Below, piece by piece: positions 42,318-51,781 of a stretch of DNA of 64,000 bases. Position numbers and translations under genes: made by a program. The notes beneath the pieces were generated by a model that saw only the letters and a list, made by a program, of their open reading frames with translations, ran no database searches and was not told the origin of the DNA. Source of the DNA: Seohaeicola saemankumensis. Lineage in GTDB: Bacteria; Pseudomonadota; Alphaproteobacteria; Rhodobacterales; Rhodobacteraceae. The DNA is taken from NCBI RefSeq assembly GCF_020171285.1, contig NZ_JAIUZI010000008.1, positions 186,001-250,000 of the forward strand. Direction: 5' to 3'. Numbering within the stretch: the stretch's first letter is position 1; each line of letters begins with the position of its first letter.

Positions 42318-43784
42318 CTAGTTCACCTTCACCGCGCCCGGTGCTTTCCAGCTTCCATCCAGAGCAGCATCCTTGGGCCAGTACAGGCGCATCGCTATCC
42401 AGAAATCCCCTTCCGGTGCGGGAAGCCAATTTGATTCCTTGTCCTTTCCAGGAGACTCGTGCTGCACGTAAATCGTTAGCGATCCATCGGCGCTGGTCTG
42501 CAAGTCCGGTAGCATCGGAGAGTTGATCAGATACCGATTGATCGGGTTCGCCACGAGAAGGCTCTGGGGAAGATCATACATTGTCACGGACCAGAAAGCA
42601 TTTACCGGTGGCAACTGATCTTTGGGGAACGTGATTGTATAGGCATTGCTGCCCGTCATGGGATTTCCATCGGTGTCGGTTCGAAGCGCCGGGTAGAAGG
42701 CCTCTTCGGGAGAGTTGCCGTAGATCCCGAGAATGACCGCGGCCATTCGATACATCCAGTTTCCGTCGATCTTTTTGCGCGTGCCGAACAGGTCAGCGGA
42801 GGTAACCTTACCGGTTTCAATCTCTTCCTTTACGAACTTGTCATACGCATCCCATGCGTCCGCCATGCCGGCCCGCACAGCCTTCAGGATCTCTGGAGAC
42901 AAGCTGTCCGCTTGGAAGCCCGCATCCGTGCCAATTCCGAGCTTTGCCATTCTGGCCCTGAGGTCTTTCTCCTCATCGGGAGCTGGGCCGAATTTAAGCG
43001 TCAGATCGAGGATCTCGAAGAACTTCGGGTCCGTGCGCTCTTCGTTCTGCGAAATGGGGGCCAGCGCCTGTGTCACGGGGTGGTCTATTGTTACACGGGA
43101 CGGCAGTACATTTGGCTTTTGGAGCGCTGCAGCGGCCTCGGTCGAGCTCGGCTGGCCAAGGAACGCAGACAGAGGCTCAACCTTGTAACCCGCCTGGACT
43201 GCTTTCACGTTGTCCATATCATCCGGCCCCATTAACTGGGTCCGGTAGATCACGAAATTGAAGTTGGTCTCGGACCGGATCACCTCGTCAACGCCTGCCG
43301 GAGTCTCGCCCGACCAGTTCGGTCCGGCCAGCAGATATGTTCCTCCGCCATTACCCGTGGTCCGGCTTCCGGCGTAATGGAAGTTGAATGTATAGGAATC
43401 AATGAACTGCAGTGAATAATACCGGCTCTCCTCAATCTTAGGCACGGTCAGGACAAGCGGTTCCTTGCGAAGATCCGCAGATAGCATCGAATAGGGCGTA
43501 TCCGAGTTCGGCGTCTGGATCGCTTTGTCTTCCGGTGTGTAAAGACGCGCGATGTTCACCAACGTATTGAAGGGGCCCTTGTATTCAGCTCCTCCTTTAT
43601 CAACGCTGTAGGCGTACTGGATGCGGTAATTTTCCACTAACGGGTAGCCGTAAATATATGAATCCCTTGCGATAGCTCGCGCCTCATCGGACGTGACGCC
43701 TTGCGCGCTTGTCGATGTTGCTGTGAGCGCCAACCCCGCCACTGCAAAGGCTAAAATACCTTTTGTTTTATAATGACTTAACAT
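42318..43784 (-). CDS. DUF1254/DUF1214 exported protein
   Basis: A 488-residue protein with a signal peptide (ILAFAVAGLALTATSTSAQG). An N-terminal DUF1254 domain (about 35-170; SYIYGYPLVENYRI, PNSDTPYSML) is followed by a C-terminal DUF1214 domain (AFWSVTMYDLPQSLLVANPI, YVQHESPGKDKESNWLPAP). Proteins with this layout are periplasmic or outer-membrane-linked and unassigned in function. ATG 43784 is chosen because GGAGAAAGAGG precedes it. The gene is noticeably less GC-rich than the core genome. It lies beside the sulfatase, a recurring neighbour pair. Confidence 0.83.
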   Translation of the reverse strand: MLSHYKTKGILAFAVAGLALTATSTSAQGVTSDEARAIARDSYIYGYPLVENYRIQYAYSVDKGGAEYKGPFNTLVNIARLYTPEDKAIQTPNSDTPYSMLSADLRKEPLVLTVPKIEESRYYSLQFIDSYTFNFHYAGSRTTGNGGGTYLLAGPNWSGETPAGVDEVIRSETNFNFVIYRTQLMGPDDMDNVKAVQAGYKVEPLSAFLGQPSSTEAAAALQKPNVLPSRVTIDHPVTQALAPISQNEERTDPKFFEILDLTLKFGPAPDEEKDLRARMAKLGIGTDAGFQADSLSPEILKAVRAGMADAWDAYDKFVKEEIETGKVTSADLFGTRKKIDGNWMYRMAAVILGIYGNSPEEAFYPALRTDTDGNPMTGSNAYTITFPKDQLPPVNAFWSVTMYDLPQSLLVANPINRYLINSPMLPDLQTSADGSLTIYVQHESPGKDKESNWLPAPEGDFWIAMRLYWPKDAALDGSWKAPGAVKVN

Positions 43785-43958
43785 CCTCTTTCTCCAGTTC
43801 ACTTGTTGGTTCATCTTGTTCAAGTTTTGGTGCCTGAAAGGTCTGTGCGTGTCGTGCAGGCAATATGGGACGATGATTATTTAGCCTTCAGCGCGATTTT
43901 CACTCTCGATCGAACCCCGGCCAAACTTTTCGATCTGGCCGGGGCATGGGGTTGATAG

Positions 43959-46469
43959 TCAGTCGCTGGCCTTGAGCATCGCGTCCTTCAGTTTGGCAAT
44001 GTCGGCATCCGACAGCTTGGGGCGAACGACCTTGATCGTCAGTTTCTCGAGCTTCGCCGTCAGGGGGAACGGTGGCTTGTAGTCGGCGTCGTTTACCCCG
44101 GTCAGCGTGTCCGAGCCGATGTCGAAGGCTTCGTCCCATTGCAGGATCATCGGCAGGGTGTGCTTCATTTCCTTTGAAGCCACGGCTTTCCCGTCGACCT
44201 TGAGCGTACCCTTGCCGCCCTTTCCAAGCCCGCTGGCGCTGCCAAAGGCCAGAGTGGCTGCGCCAAGCCCCTCATATTCGAAGTCGAACGCGACAGCGTG
44301 CTTGCCGGGCGCCAGCGCCTCTGGTCCCTCCCAGGCAATGCGTTCGAGGTTGACCATGTTCCAGAGGAACACGGGCTTGCCGTCCTTGAGATAGAACCCA
44401 TAGCCTCCGAACCGGCCGCCCGATGTCAGGATCATGCCTTCGGCGCCGCCTTCGGGCACGTCGATTTCGGCCGTGATGGTGTAGGAACTGTTGAGGATGC
44501 TCGGAGAGTCACCCTGCGGCAGGCCCGTCATCGGTCGGGTATAGACGAACTCATCCCGGCCTGCAGTGATGTTTGGCCGCGGTTGGGCAAGTCGGGTGGT
44601 GACCGACGCATCCATCGGGAAGATCTGATATTTTTTTGCTTCCTCGACAAAGATCGCCTTCAGTTCCTCGACCTTGTCGGGGTTCTGCGCTGCCACATCT
44701 GTCGTCTGGTTCATGTCCGTGGTCAGGTCATAGAGTTCCAGGACCTGATTGTTGAGCGGATCGGGGTTCGGCTTGCCGGGCGTTTCCCACGGCATGCGGT
44801 TGACCTTTGTGCTCAGCAGCCAGCCGTCGTGATAAAGCGCCCATTGGCCCATCATCTCGAAATACTGCGTGCGGTGGCGGCTGGGTACGTCGGCATTCGC
44901 CTTGTCGAACGTATAGGCAAAGCTGGTGCCTTCGATCGGCGATTGCAGGATGCCGTCCACCTCCAGCGGGGCCTCCAGCCCGGCAGCTTCGAGAATGGTC
45001 GGCATCACGTCGATCACATGCATGAACTGGTCGCGTCTGCCGCCCTTGTCGGTGATTTTCTGCGGCCACGAGACCACCATGTTCTGGCGGATGCCGCCCA
45101 GGCGGTTGGCGTTCTGCTTGAAGTAGTCGAACGGCGTGTCAAAGGCCCAGGACCAGCCGGCGGACATGTGGTTATAGGTTTCTTCCGTCCCCCAGACGTC
45201 GTACCATTTCATCTGGGTCTCGGCAGGCATTTCCGCCACGCCGTTGAACCATGCCACTTCGTTCGGGGTGCCCATCGGGCCGCCTTCGGCGCTGGTTCCG
45301 TTGTCGCCATTGATGTAGATTATCAGGGTGTTGTCGAGCTTGCCCAGGTCGTCGATAGCCTGGATCACCCTACCGATTTCGTGATCGCTGTAAGCCGCGT
45401 AGGCCGCGAAAACCTCGACCTGACGGATGAACAGCTTCTTCTCGGTATCCGTCAACTGGTCCCAGGGTTTCAGCTTGTCAGCCGGCCACGGAGCCAGCTT
45501 GGCATCCTGAGGCACCAGCCCAAGCTTTTTCTGGTTCTCGAAGATCGTCTGTCGCAGCGCCTCATATCCGTTGTCGAACAGATCCATGGCCGCGATCTTG
45601 TCGACCCATTCCTTGGTCGGGTGATGCGGTGCATGGGTCGCGCCGGGGGCGTATTTGACGAAAAACGGCTTGTCCGGGGCGATCTGGTGCAGGTCGGTGA
45701 TATGGGCGATTGCGTCATCCGCCATCGCGGTCACCAGGTTCCATTCCGGGTTGCCATCGAACGGATAGATCGGCGTCGTGTTCCTGTAGAGGTTTGGTTG
45801 CCACTGGTTGGCATCACCCCCGATGAAACCATAGAAATACTCGAAACCGAGACCTGTCGGCCAGAGATCGAACGGCCCGGCCTGGCTGGACTGGAAGGCC
45901 GGAACGTTGTGGTCCTTTCCGAACCACGAGGTTGCGTAACCGTTTTCGAGCAGCACGCGCCCGATGGTGGCCTTGTCCCTAGTGATGATGCTGTTGTAGC
46001 CGGGATAGCCGGTAGATTGCTCGGAAATCACCCCGAAACCCACCGAGTGATGGTTGCGCCCGGTGATCAACGCGGCCCTGGTGGGCGAGCAGAGCGCCGT
46101 CGAATGGATATTGGTGAAACGCAGTCCCTCGGCTGCAAGCCTGTCCATCGTATCGGTGGGGATCACCCCGCCAAAGGTGCTGGGAACACCGAAACCGGCA
46201 TCGTCGGTAAGGATCAGAAGGACATTCGGTGCGCCATCCGGTGGCGCCACACGCGGTGGCCACCAGGGTTCGGACTGAAGGGCCTGTTCCTTGATCACGC
46301 CGCCAAAGACAGGAGGCGGCGGAGGCAGTTGCCGACCGTCGATGGTGGATGTTGCATTGGGCGAACCAGCCGCAGCGGGGGGCTGCCCTGTGTCCTGCGC
46401 AAACGCGGGAGAGACCAGCGCAAGCAAGCCGGTCAGGACCGTTGCCTTGATTGGTCGCAGCATATCCAT
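43959..46469 (-). CDS. Exported arylsulfatase
   Basis: An 836-residue alkaline-phosphatase-superfamily sulfatase with a signal peptide (LTGLLALVSPAFAQ). The formylglycine motif CSPTRAALITGRN has its cysteine at residue 127; upstream LLILTDDAGFG (Asp89/Asp90) binds calcium. Further domain blocks include HAPHHPTKEWVDK and IIYINGDNGTSAEGG. It needs conversion of Cys127 to formylglycine by a modifying enzyme that is not in the window. The C-terminal 250 residues form a separate beta-rich domain. It probably hydrolyses an external sulfate ester. Start ATG 46469 follows AGGAAAGGA. Confidence 0.92.
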   Translation of the reverse strand: MDMLRPIKATVLTGLLALVSPAFAQDTGQPPAAAGSPNATSTIDGRQLPPPPPVFGGVIKEQALQSEPWWPPRVAPPDGAPNVLLILTDDAGFGVPSTFGGVIPTDTMDRLAAEGLRFTNIHSTALCSPTRAALITGRNHHSVGFGVISEQSTGYPGYNSIITRDKATIGRVLLENGYATSWFGKDHNVPAFQSSQAGPFDLWPTGLGFEYFYGFIGGDANQWQPNLYRNTTPIYPFDGNPEWNLVTAMADDAIAHITDLHQIAPDKPFFVKYAPGATHAPHHPTKEWVDKIAAMDLFDNGYEALRQTIFENQKKLGLVPQDAKLAPWPADKLKPWDQLTDTEKKLFIRQVEVFAAYAAYSDHEIGRVIQAIDDLGKLDNTLIIYINGDNGTSAEGGPMGTPNEVAWFNGVAEMPAETQMKWYDVWGTEETYNHMSAGWSWAFDTPFDYFKQNANRLGGIRQNMVVSWPQKITDKGGRRDQFMHVIDVMPTILEAAGLEAPLEVDGILQSPIEGTSFAYTFDKANADVPSRHRTQYFEMMGQWALYHDGWLLSTKVNRMPWETPGKPNPDPLNNQVLELYDLTTDMNQTTDVAAQNPDKVEELKAIFVEEAKKYQIFPMDASVTTRLAQPRPNITAGRDEFVYTRPMTGLPQGDSPSILNSSYTITAEIDVPEGGAEGMILTSGGRFGGYGFYLKDGKPVFLWNMVNLERIAWEGPEALAPGKHAVAFDFEYEGLGAATLAFGSASGLGKGGKGTLKVDGKAVASKEMKHTLPMILQWDEAFDIGSDTLTGVNDADYKPPFPLTAKLEKLTIKVVRPKLSDADIAKLKDAMLKASD

Positions 46470-46660
46470 GGTGCATCCTTTCCTGTGGTTGAACGAAGTT
46501 TCTTCGAGTGCCGTCGCGGTCCCTTGTCAGCAGTGGCGGGATTGCCGGGAACCGGAACGTCGTGCCGAAGATCCATCCCTTGTTTGAAACCCGACAATCA
46601 TCTGTCCCAAGGCCACGGCTGGCTGCCTCGCTGGAAAACCGTGACCGACAATCGAATGCC

Positions 46661-46873
46661 TCAGCAGTTGTAGACGCCCGCCGCGCAACGGCGCACCGTC
46701 CTGCGCCCCACGCCTGCGACACTCACCGGCGTGAGAGGGCGACCCACGCGGGCCTCGGCTTGTCCGATCAGGGAAACAGTCGCCAATCCTGGAATTGGAC
46801 CCGATGGGCCGGAAAGTCCGGCGAGCGTCAATGTCAATGCGATTGCGGCAAACCTGGATGACCTGCGCATCAT
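46661..46873 (-). CDS. Small exported protein coupled to DUF2092 gene
   Basis: A 70-residue protein with a signal peptide (FAAIALTLTLAGLSGPSG). Its short mature part contains GRPLTPVSVAGVGRRTVRR and two cysteines (CAAGVYNC end). The GRPLTPxSxAGVxRR block recurs in small exported proteins next to DUF2092 genes, an association I recall but cannot check here. Its ATG overlaps the DUF2092 stop by four bases, so translation is coupled. Function unknown. Confidence 0.7.
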   Translation of the reverse strand: MMRRSSRFAAIALTLTLAGLSGPSGPIPGLATVSLIGQAEARVGRPLTPVSVAGVGRRTVRRCAAGVYNC

Positions 46874-47658
46874 TTCTCGACCTCCACGATGAAGTTCGGC
46901 GGCAGGTTTCGGGCGCCCTTGAGGTAGTCCGCCAGGGCGACTTCGGTCGCGGCCGCCGGTTTCTCAGGTGCAAAATCCGCTTCGACCGGGCCTGCCTGCC
47001 ATTTGTGCACCTCGATCCGGTACTGCGGGGCGAGGGGAATGTTTCGGGACGTGATGATGAACATGCAGGGGTATGGGGCATCGCCCTGGGCGACCCAGAT
47101 CTGCCAGTCGGCCTCTTCACCCCGCAAGGCGAGGTGATCGCAAAGCATCCCTGATACGACCCCAACGCCCAGGTCCTTGATCTCCGCCGTTGGTGCGGTC
47201 AATCCCCCATGGCCTCCGCCGGTCAGCAGGTCCGCCGCGGGCAGGGGTTTGGCAAAATCATCCCTCAGCGTGTCGATCAAATGGTCAAGCGTGCCTGGCA
47301 GCGCGTGCCGGGCAAACAGCCCGGCGTCGGAATCGGTCAGCGACAGGGTCTGGCCATCGAAGGCCAGATCGGTGTCCGTGTACCCGGTTCTGCGCAGCAC
47401 GCGGATTTTGTCTGGCCGAACCAATGCAACCGATCCGGATGCGGCAAGCCCCAGTCTTTCACCATCGCCAGTGACGATTTCATGATATTCCTCGAAATCG
47501 AAGGAAAGGGCGTCGAGAGATGACACATACTCGGTCATCGACACCAGGATCTTGCGTGCATCGGCTTCTTCGCCAACCGTTGCCCCCGCCGTGCCAAATA
47601 ATAGGCTACCAGCCAGTAATGCAGTTTTGAGAAGTGATGAATTCGACATTTCCTTCAC
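46870..47658 (-). CDS. DUF2092 periplasmic protein (LolA-like fold)
   Basis: A 262-residue exported protein of the DUF2092 family. The N-terminal signal (LLKTALLAGSLLFGTAGA) is followed by a half-barrel-like domain: SFDFEEYHEIVTGDGERLG, then LVRPDKIRVLRR and CDHLALRGEEADWQIWVAQG. The fold resembles LolA/LppX lipid-carrying proteins, so a hydrophobic-molecule carrier role is possible but unproved. GTG 47658 has a perfect GGAGG site at the right distance. First gene of the minus-strand cargo operon. Confidence 0.82.
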   Translation of the reverse strand: MKEMSNSSLLKTALLAGSLLFGTAGATVGEEADARKILVSMTEYVSSLDALSFDFEEYHEIVTGDGERLGLAASGSVALVRPDKIRVLRRTGYTDTDLAFDGQTLSLTDSDAGLFARHALPGTLDHLIDTLRDDFAKPLPAADLLTGGGHGGLTAPTAEIKDLGVGVVSGMLCDHLALRGEEADWQIWVAQGDAPYPCMFIITSRNIPLAPQYRIEVHKWQAGPVEADFAPEKPAAATEVALADYLKGARNLPPNFIVEVEK

Positions 47659-47925
47659 GTGACTACCTCCATGAAATAAAATGTAATTCTTCGATAGCTC
47701 TCTAAGATATTTTTGAATGGTTCAGTAAACTCGACTCAAGTCACACGACTCGGCCGCCAGCACCCTCGTACTGTCCATGATCGAGCATCGAACAGTAAAG
47801 CGCTGCTTTTGGTATTGATGTGGATCAAGTACGCTCTTTGCAGTTCAGATATTGGCTGGGTGTTTCGACATTGTGATGTATCGCTTGCACGGATTTAGAA
47901 ACCAACAGAAAGCTGGAGGACGAAT

Positions 47926-48915
47926 TTGCAGAAACCAAAGGGACTGTACTGGTGGTTTTTGGGGTTCATCTCAGTAACTCTGTTCGGCCTGGAACTGGTG
48001 TTCGACGATGTTCTTTTGACCAGTAAAACCAACGAAATCACTTCGACAACCAAGGTCCTGATTGTACTGCTTGGCGGCGGTATCGTCGTCTTGATAGTGC
48101 TGACGCTATTGCGCCGCTACCTTCTATGGCAACAAATTGAAAGATCCACACTGGAAGGCAATGACCGCATCCAGTCCTCCCGCGCATTAAGTGTTGTTCC
48201 CCTGGTCCGAGCGATCCTGATCAGCTTTACCGTCGTGATTGCTGGCCTGACGGCACTGTCGGAAGCCGGTGTGAATATCGGGCCGATGCTCGCAGGGGCG
48301 GGGATCGTAGGCATCGTCCTTGGTATGGGTGCACAAAGCCTTCTGCGAGACATTCTTGCTGGTCTGTTCTTTGTCTTCGATGATGCTTTTCGTATCGGTG
48401 AATATGTTGAGATCGGTGAAAGGCGCGGGACCGTCGAAAACATTTCGCTACGCTCCATGCAGATCAGACACCATCGCGGCGCCTTGCAGACCGTTCCATA
48501 TGGCAAGATCGATGCTGTCTCAAACCTGAGCCGTGATTGGACAGTCACGAAGCTGAATTTTCATCTGCCGCAAGACACTAACATCATGAAGGTCAAGGAG
48601 ATCGTAAAACGGGTCTCGGCGGAACTCATGAAGCATGAGGAGTTGGGACCAACATTCATCGCGCCGTTGAAGTTCCAAGGCATCTACGACATTGATCTTT
48701 ATGGTTTAACGGTCCGCGTCAAATTCACTTCGATCCCAGGCGAACAATTCACCGCGAGGCGAGAAATCTTTAGTCGCCTCAAGGAAGCGTTTGCCGAGAA
48801 CGGTATCGAGTTTGCCCGACGCTCGGTTGCGATCGAAGGATCGCACTTGTCTGACGAACCCTCAATTCGTGTTGCCGCAGCTGCCGAAGACACCGAAAAT
48901 AGTGTAGAGAGATAA
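47926..48915 (+). CDS. MscS-type mechanosensitive channel
   Basis: A 329-residue protein with three N-terminal helices and an MscS core. The pore helix region is MLAGAGIVGIVLGMGAQSLL (about residues 121-140), followed by the beta domain FRIGEYVEIGERRGTVENIS and an alpha/beta C-terminus. It opens on membrane tension to release solutes. It uses a TTG start supported by a GGAGG site seven bases upstream. The gene is less GC-rich (about 50% in places) than the core genome and points away from the sulfatase operon. Confidence 0.9.
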   Translation: MQKPKGLYWWFLGFISVTLFGLELVFDDVLLTSKTNEITSTTKVLIVLLGGGIVVLIVLTLLRRYLLWQQIERSTLEGNDRIQSSRALSVVPLVRAILISFTVVIAGLTALSEAGVNIGPMLAGAGIVGIVLGMGAQSLLRDILAGLFFVFDDAFRIGEYVEIGERRGTVENISLRSMQIRHHRGALQTVPYGKIDAVSNLSRDWTVTKLNFHLPQDTNIMKVKEIVKRVSAELMKHEELGPTFIAPLKFQGIYDIDLYGLTVRVKFTSIPGEQFTARREIFSRLKEAFAENGIEFARRSVAIEGSHLSDEPSIRVAAAAEDTENSVER

Positions 48916-49232
48916 GCTATATTTTCCCTATTTGGCTCTACTTTTTCAAAGAAGATGATCAACTCCTGAGCAGGCTCATGCACGGCACAGTCGGCCGAGG
49001 TTGATAATTGACAGGGACGAGGCATTTCGGTTCGGTCTGAGCTGCATCGGCATCCGGCAGTTCCGGCCGCGTTGCAAACATTTCGCCGACTCGGCGTGCT
49101 GCAGAGAGCACCGAATGTCCGTTGTCATTGCTGCGCTACGATGCACTTGGTGTTGCGACGGAATTCTGCAGATGCGGTGATAATGATTGGCTTGGGTCCG
49201 GACTGGCTCGCTCCACTCTTTCGCTGCGTTGA
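48916..49232. other. 317-base gap between MscS gene and recombinase 2 module
   Basis: No open frame here has a ribosome site or recognisable protein. A junction between the cargo block and the recombinase 2 module must lie in this stretch or nearby, but no direct repeat or integrase core site could be picked out by eye. Confidence 0.45.
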
Positions 49233-49640
49233 TTATGAACGGCTACTTCCGACGACCGGCCGAAAGTGGTCAGGTTGGTTTGCCCACACTACCGAGAACG
49301 GCTCCAGCACCTGGGCCAGCGTCGCCTCTGGTCCCTGCTTCCCATCCAAGATCGCCTCGACAATGTCCGGCGCGAGCAGCGTGAGCCGCATTACCCGGGT
49401 CATATAGGACGGCGCGATTCCCTCACGCTCGGCCAGTTCGGCGATGGTTGCGAACTCACCCGACTCCAGCATCCGTTTCCAGCGGAACGCGCGGGCCAGC
49501 GCCTTGACCAGCGTGTTGTCCGTTCGATGTGGCTGTGCAGCGCCTTCCGGCAAATGCATCTCCTTCCGCCCGCCGCGCTTCACGAGGCGGAACGGGACAT
49601 GGAGCATCACCGTGTCGGGGATGGGAACCCCGCGGGTCAT
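49233..49640 (-). CDS. HTH protein of recombinase 2 module
   Basis: A 135-residue protein. The first part (VMLHVPFRLVKRGGRKEM) is followed by ALARAFRWKRMLESGEFATI and an HTH-like LAEREGIAPSYMTRVMRLTLL segment. It then has ILDGKQGPEATLAQVLEPF. This mirrors the C-terminal end of recombinase 1 (RALRNAHRWSAHL, MSERYVARIISL, IVDGTQPVDLTLKRLL). So here the same domain is a separate gene, with ATGA overlap to the recombinase 2 stop. Its last 20 residues look divergent, perhaps from truncation at the module edge. Confidence 0.75.
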   Translation of the reverse strand: MTRGVPIPDTVMLHVPFRLVKRGGRKEMHLPEGAAQPHRTDNTLVKALARAFRWKRMLESGEFATIAELAEREGIAPSYMTRVMRLTLLAPDIVEAILDGKQGPEATLAQVLEPFSVVWANQPDHFRPVVGSSRS

Positions 49641-50956
49641 GCGGCTTCCCCAATGCCGCCAGCCAGCATCTCGCGTGCGAGGCCGCCGAGCCCATCCACA
49701 CGGAGCCGGACGTTCAACCCGTCCGTCCCGATCTCTACGCGCTCGACCAGCAGCGTGACAATGCGGGCCTGCTCGGCAGGGAAGAGTTCGTCCCAGAGCG
49801 GATCGAGCTGCTGCAGGGCCGCGCGGGTATCGGCCTCGGTGATGTCGTCGGCGTGGCCGCGCGCGGCCTTCCACGTGCCCGCCACGATTTCGGGCTGACG
49901 GAACACGACGCGGAGCTGGTCAATGACGACGGCCTCGATCTCGCCCGCAGGCACGCGGCCGACCGGACACGAACCAGCACCATGCTTCAGCACGGTCTGA
50001 CTGACATAGTAGCGGTAGAGACGATCCCCCTTCCGAGTATGCGTCGGTGAGAACGCGGCGCCATCGGGCCCGAACAGCAGCCCCTTCAGCAGCGCGGGCG
50101 TGTCGGCGCGGGTCCGGGCGGCGCGCTTGCGCGGGCTTTCCTTGAGGATGGCGTGGACGCGGTCCCATGTCTCGCGGTCGATGATGGCGTCGTGCTCGCC
50201 GGGATAGCTGTCGCCCTTGTGCACGGCTTCGCCGATGTATGCGCGGTTACTGAGCATCCGGTAGATGTATTTCTTGTCGATCCGGTTGCCGCGCGGGGTC
50301 CGGATGCCGCGCGTACCGACCTCGCGCGCCAGTTCCGTGCAGGACCCGATCTCGAGGAAGCGGTCGAAGATCCAGCACACAAGCGCGGAGGCGTCTTCGT
50401 CGATCACCAGCTTCCTGTTCTCGACGCGGTAGCCGTAGGGCGGCACCCCGCCCATCCACATGCCCTTCTTCCGGCTGGCGGCGACCTTGTCACGGATGCG
50501 CTCGGCCGTCACCTCGCGCTCGAACTGAGCGAAGGAGAGCAGGATGTTCAGCGTCAGCCGCCCCATCGACGTGGTGGTGTTGAACGACTGCGTGACCGAG
50601 ACGAACGTCACGCTGTTCCGATCGAACACCTCGACCAGCTTGGCGAAATCTGCCAGCGAGCGGCTGAGGCGGTCGATCTTGTAGACCACAACCACGTCGA
50701 CCAGCCCGTCCTCGATGTCCTCCAGCAGACGCTTCAATCCGGGGCGTTCCAGCGTGCCGCCCGAGATGCCGCCGTCGTCGTACTGATCGCGGACCAGCAC
50801 CCAGCCCTCGGAACGCTGGCTGGCGATGTAAGCCTCGCAGGCTTCCCGCTGGGCGTGGAGCGAGTTGAATTCCTGCTCCAGCCCTTCCTCGGAGGATTTC
50901 CGGGTATAGACCGCGCAGCGCAGCTTTCGGACAATCGTTTTGTTTGGTGCGTTCAT
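49637..50956 (-). CDS. Large serine recombinase (module 2)
   Basis: A 439-residue serine recombinase. The catalytic domain opens CAVYTRKSSEEGLEQEFNSL and includes VVYKIDRLSRSLADFAKL; the recombinase domain includes GVPPYGYRVENRKLVID and GIRTPRGNRI, and a zinc-ribbon-like/coiled-coil tail follows. It is clearly related to recombinase 1 but shorter, lacking the C-terminal HTH part found there. Start ATG 50956 overlaps the DUF2924 stop by four bases. It is likely the integrase of the prophage that begins here. Confidence 0.93.
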   Translation of the reverse strand: MNAPNKTIVRKLRCAVYTRKSSEEGLEQEFNSLHAQREACEAYIASQRSEGWVLVRDQYDDGGISGGTLERPGLKRLLEDIEDGLVDVVVVYKIDRLSRSLADFAKLVEVFDRNSVTFVSVTQSFNTTTSMGRLTLNILLSFAQFEREVTAERIRDKVAASRKKGMWMGGVPPYGYRVENRKLVIDEDASALVCWIFDRFLEIGSCTELAREVGTRGIRTPRGNRIDKKYIYRMLSNRAYIGEAVHKGDSYPGEHDAIIDRETWDRVHAILKESPRKRAARTRADTPALLKGLLFGPDGAAFSPTHTRKGDRLYRYYVSQTVLKHGAGSCPVGRVPAGEIEAVVIDQLRVVFRQPEIVAGTWKAARGHADDITEADTRAALQQLDPLWDELFPAEQARIVTLLVERVEIGTDGLNVRLRVDGLGGLAREMLAGGIGEAA

Positions 50957-51408
50957 GTTCGCCTCCGATGGTTCTTCAGGCCAAAGAAGACCCAGCCGTT
51001 CCAGCGGGTGCCGGTGATGGCGCGCGCGATGGCGGACAGCGACTTGTAGGGCCGCCCCTGCCAGTCGAAGCCGTAGGCCGTGACGGTGACGACATGTTCG
51101 ACGCCCTGCCATTCCCGCAGTAGCCGCGTGCCTGTGATTGGGCGGTCGCGATCGGCGCGGATGCTGCGCTTCTTGCTGTCCCCACCGTCGAGCTCTTCTC
51201 CCAGCCGTTCCAGCCGCCGGACGGTCTCGGGCTTCAGCCCGCCATAAGCGAGTTCCTGGATGCGATAGGCCAGGCGGCTCTCGAGGTAGCGCCGGTTGAA
51301 CGGCGGCGGCTCGCTCTCGAACAGGTCTCGCCATTGCGCCTTCAACTCGGATGTTTTTGCCGTTTTCAGCGCGGCCAGGCGCGCGGGGATGGGATCGTGA
51401 TTGGTCAT
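50953..51408 (-). CDS. DUF2924 domain protein (module 2)
   Basis: A 151-residue DUF2924 protein. An N-terminal helical part (LKAQWRDLFESEPPPFNRRY) precedes the diagnostic GTRLLREWQGVEHVVTVTAYG, YKSLSAIARAITGTRWNGW and FFGL. It is longer than the module 1 copy at its N-terminus. First gene of the DUF2924-recombinase-HTH operon. Function inferred only from linkage to serine recombinases. Confidence 0.86.
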   Translation of the reverse strand: MTNHDPIPARLAALKTAKTSELKAQWRDLFESEPPPFNRRYLESRLAYRIQELAYGGLKPETVRRLERLGEELDGGDSKKRSIRADRDRPITGTRLLREWQGVEHVVTVTAYGFDWQGRPYKSLSAIARAITGTRWNGWVFFGLKNHRRRT

Positions 51409-51781
51409 GCGGTTCTCCGTTTCGAGGTGGTTGCATGACCGCTCTGGTCGGCTGAGTTGTGTAGCGAAATGTCTCCTGTTTCTGCAGAGAGTTCACCCCT
51501 GTCTCGGAGCCGCAACCGGACGAGGCCCAACGCCAAGATGGAGCACAGTTCTGCGCGCCGTTCCATCGCGGTCATCTTGGCGGGTGACAGTGGGTTTGAC
51601 CCCAGTCGCGATGTGTTGATCGTGTTTCGCATGGGGCAACGCTACCCATGCGCCCGTCGAAAACAATGCAGTTCAATGACTTACGGGAATTGCGCGTAGG
51701 CAGACGGACGCATGCGTATCGCCTGGTGTCGGATATGTCTTGCGGTCTGGACAGACCGGGCGCGACTCCTAGGTTTCGCTC
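51409..51781. other. 373-base gap, no supported gene
   Basis: Short open frames on both strands lack ribosome sites and recognisable sequence. This stretch must hold the promoter of the DUF2924-recombinase 2 operon and of the histidine phosphatase gene, but no near-consensus element was found by eye. Confidence 0.4.

Noticed and set aside
44298..46673. 791-codon plus-strand open frame opposite the sulfatase
   Set aside because: The sulfatase motifs are on the other strand and this frame shows no domain.
49010..49200. A second CAGGGAA array beside recombinase 2
   Set aside because: Only one related heptamer (CAGGGAC) was seen and there is no periodicity.
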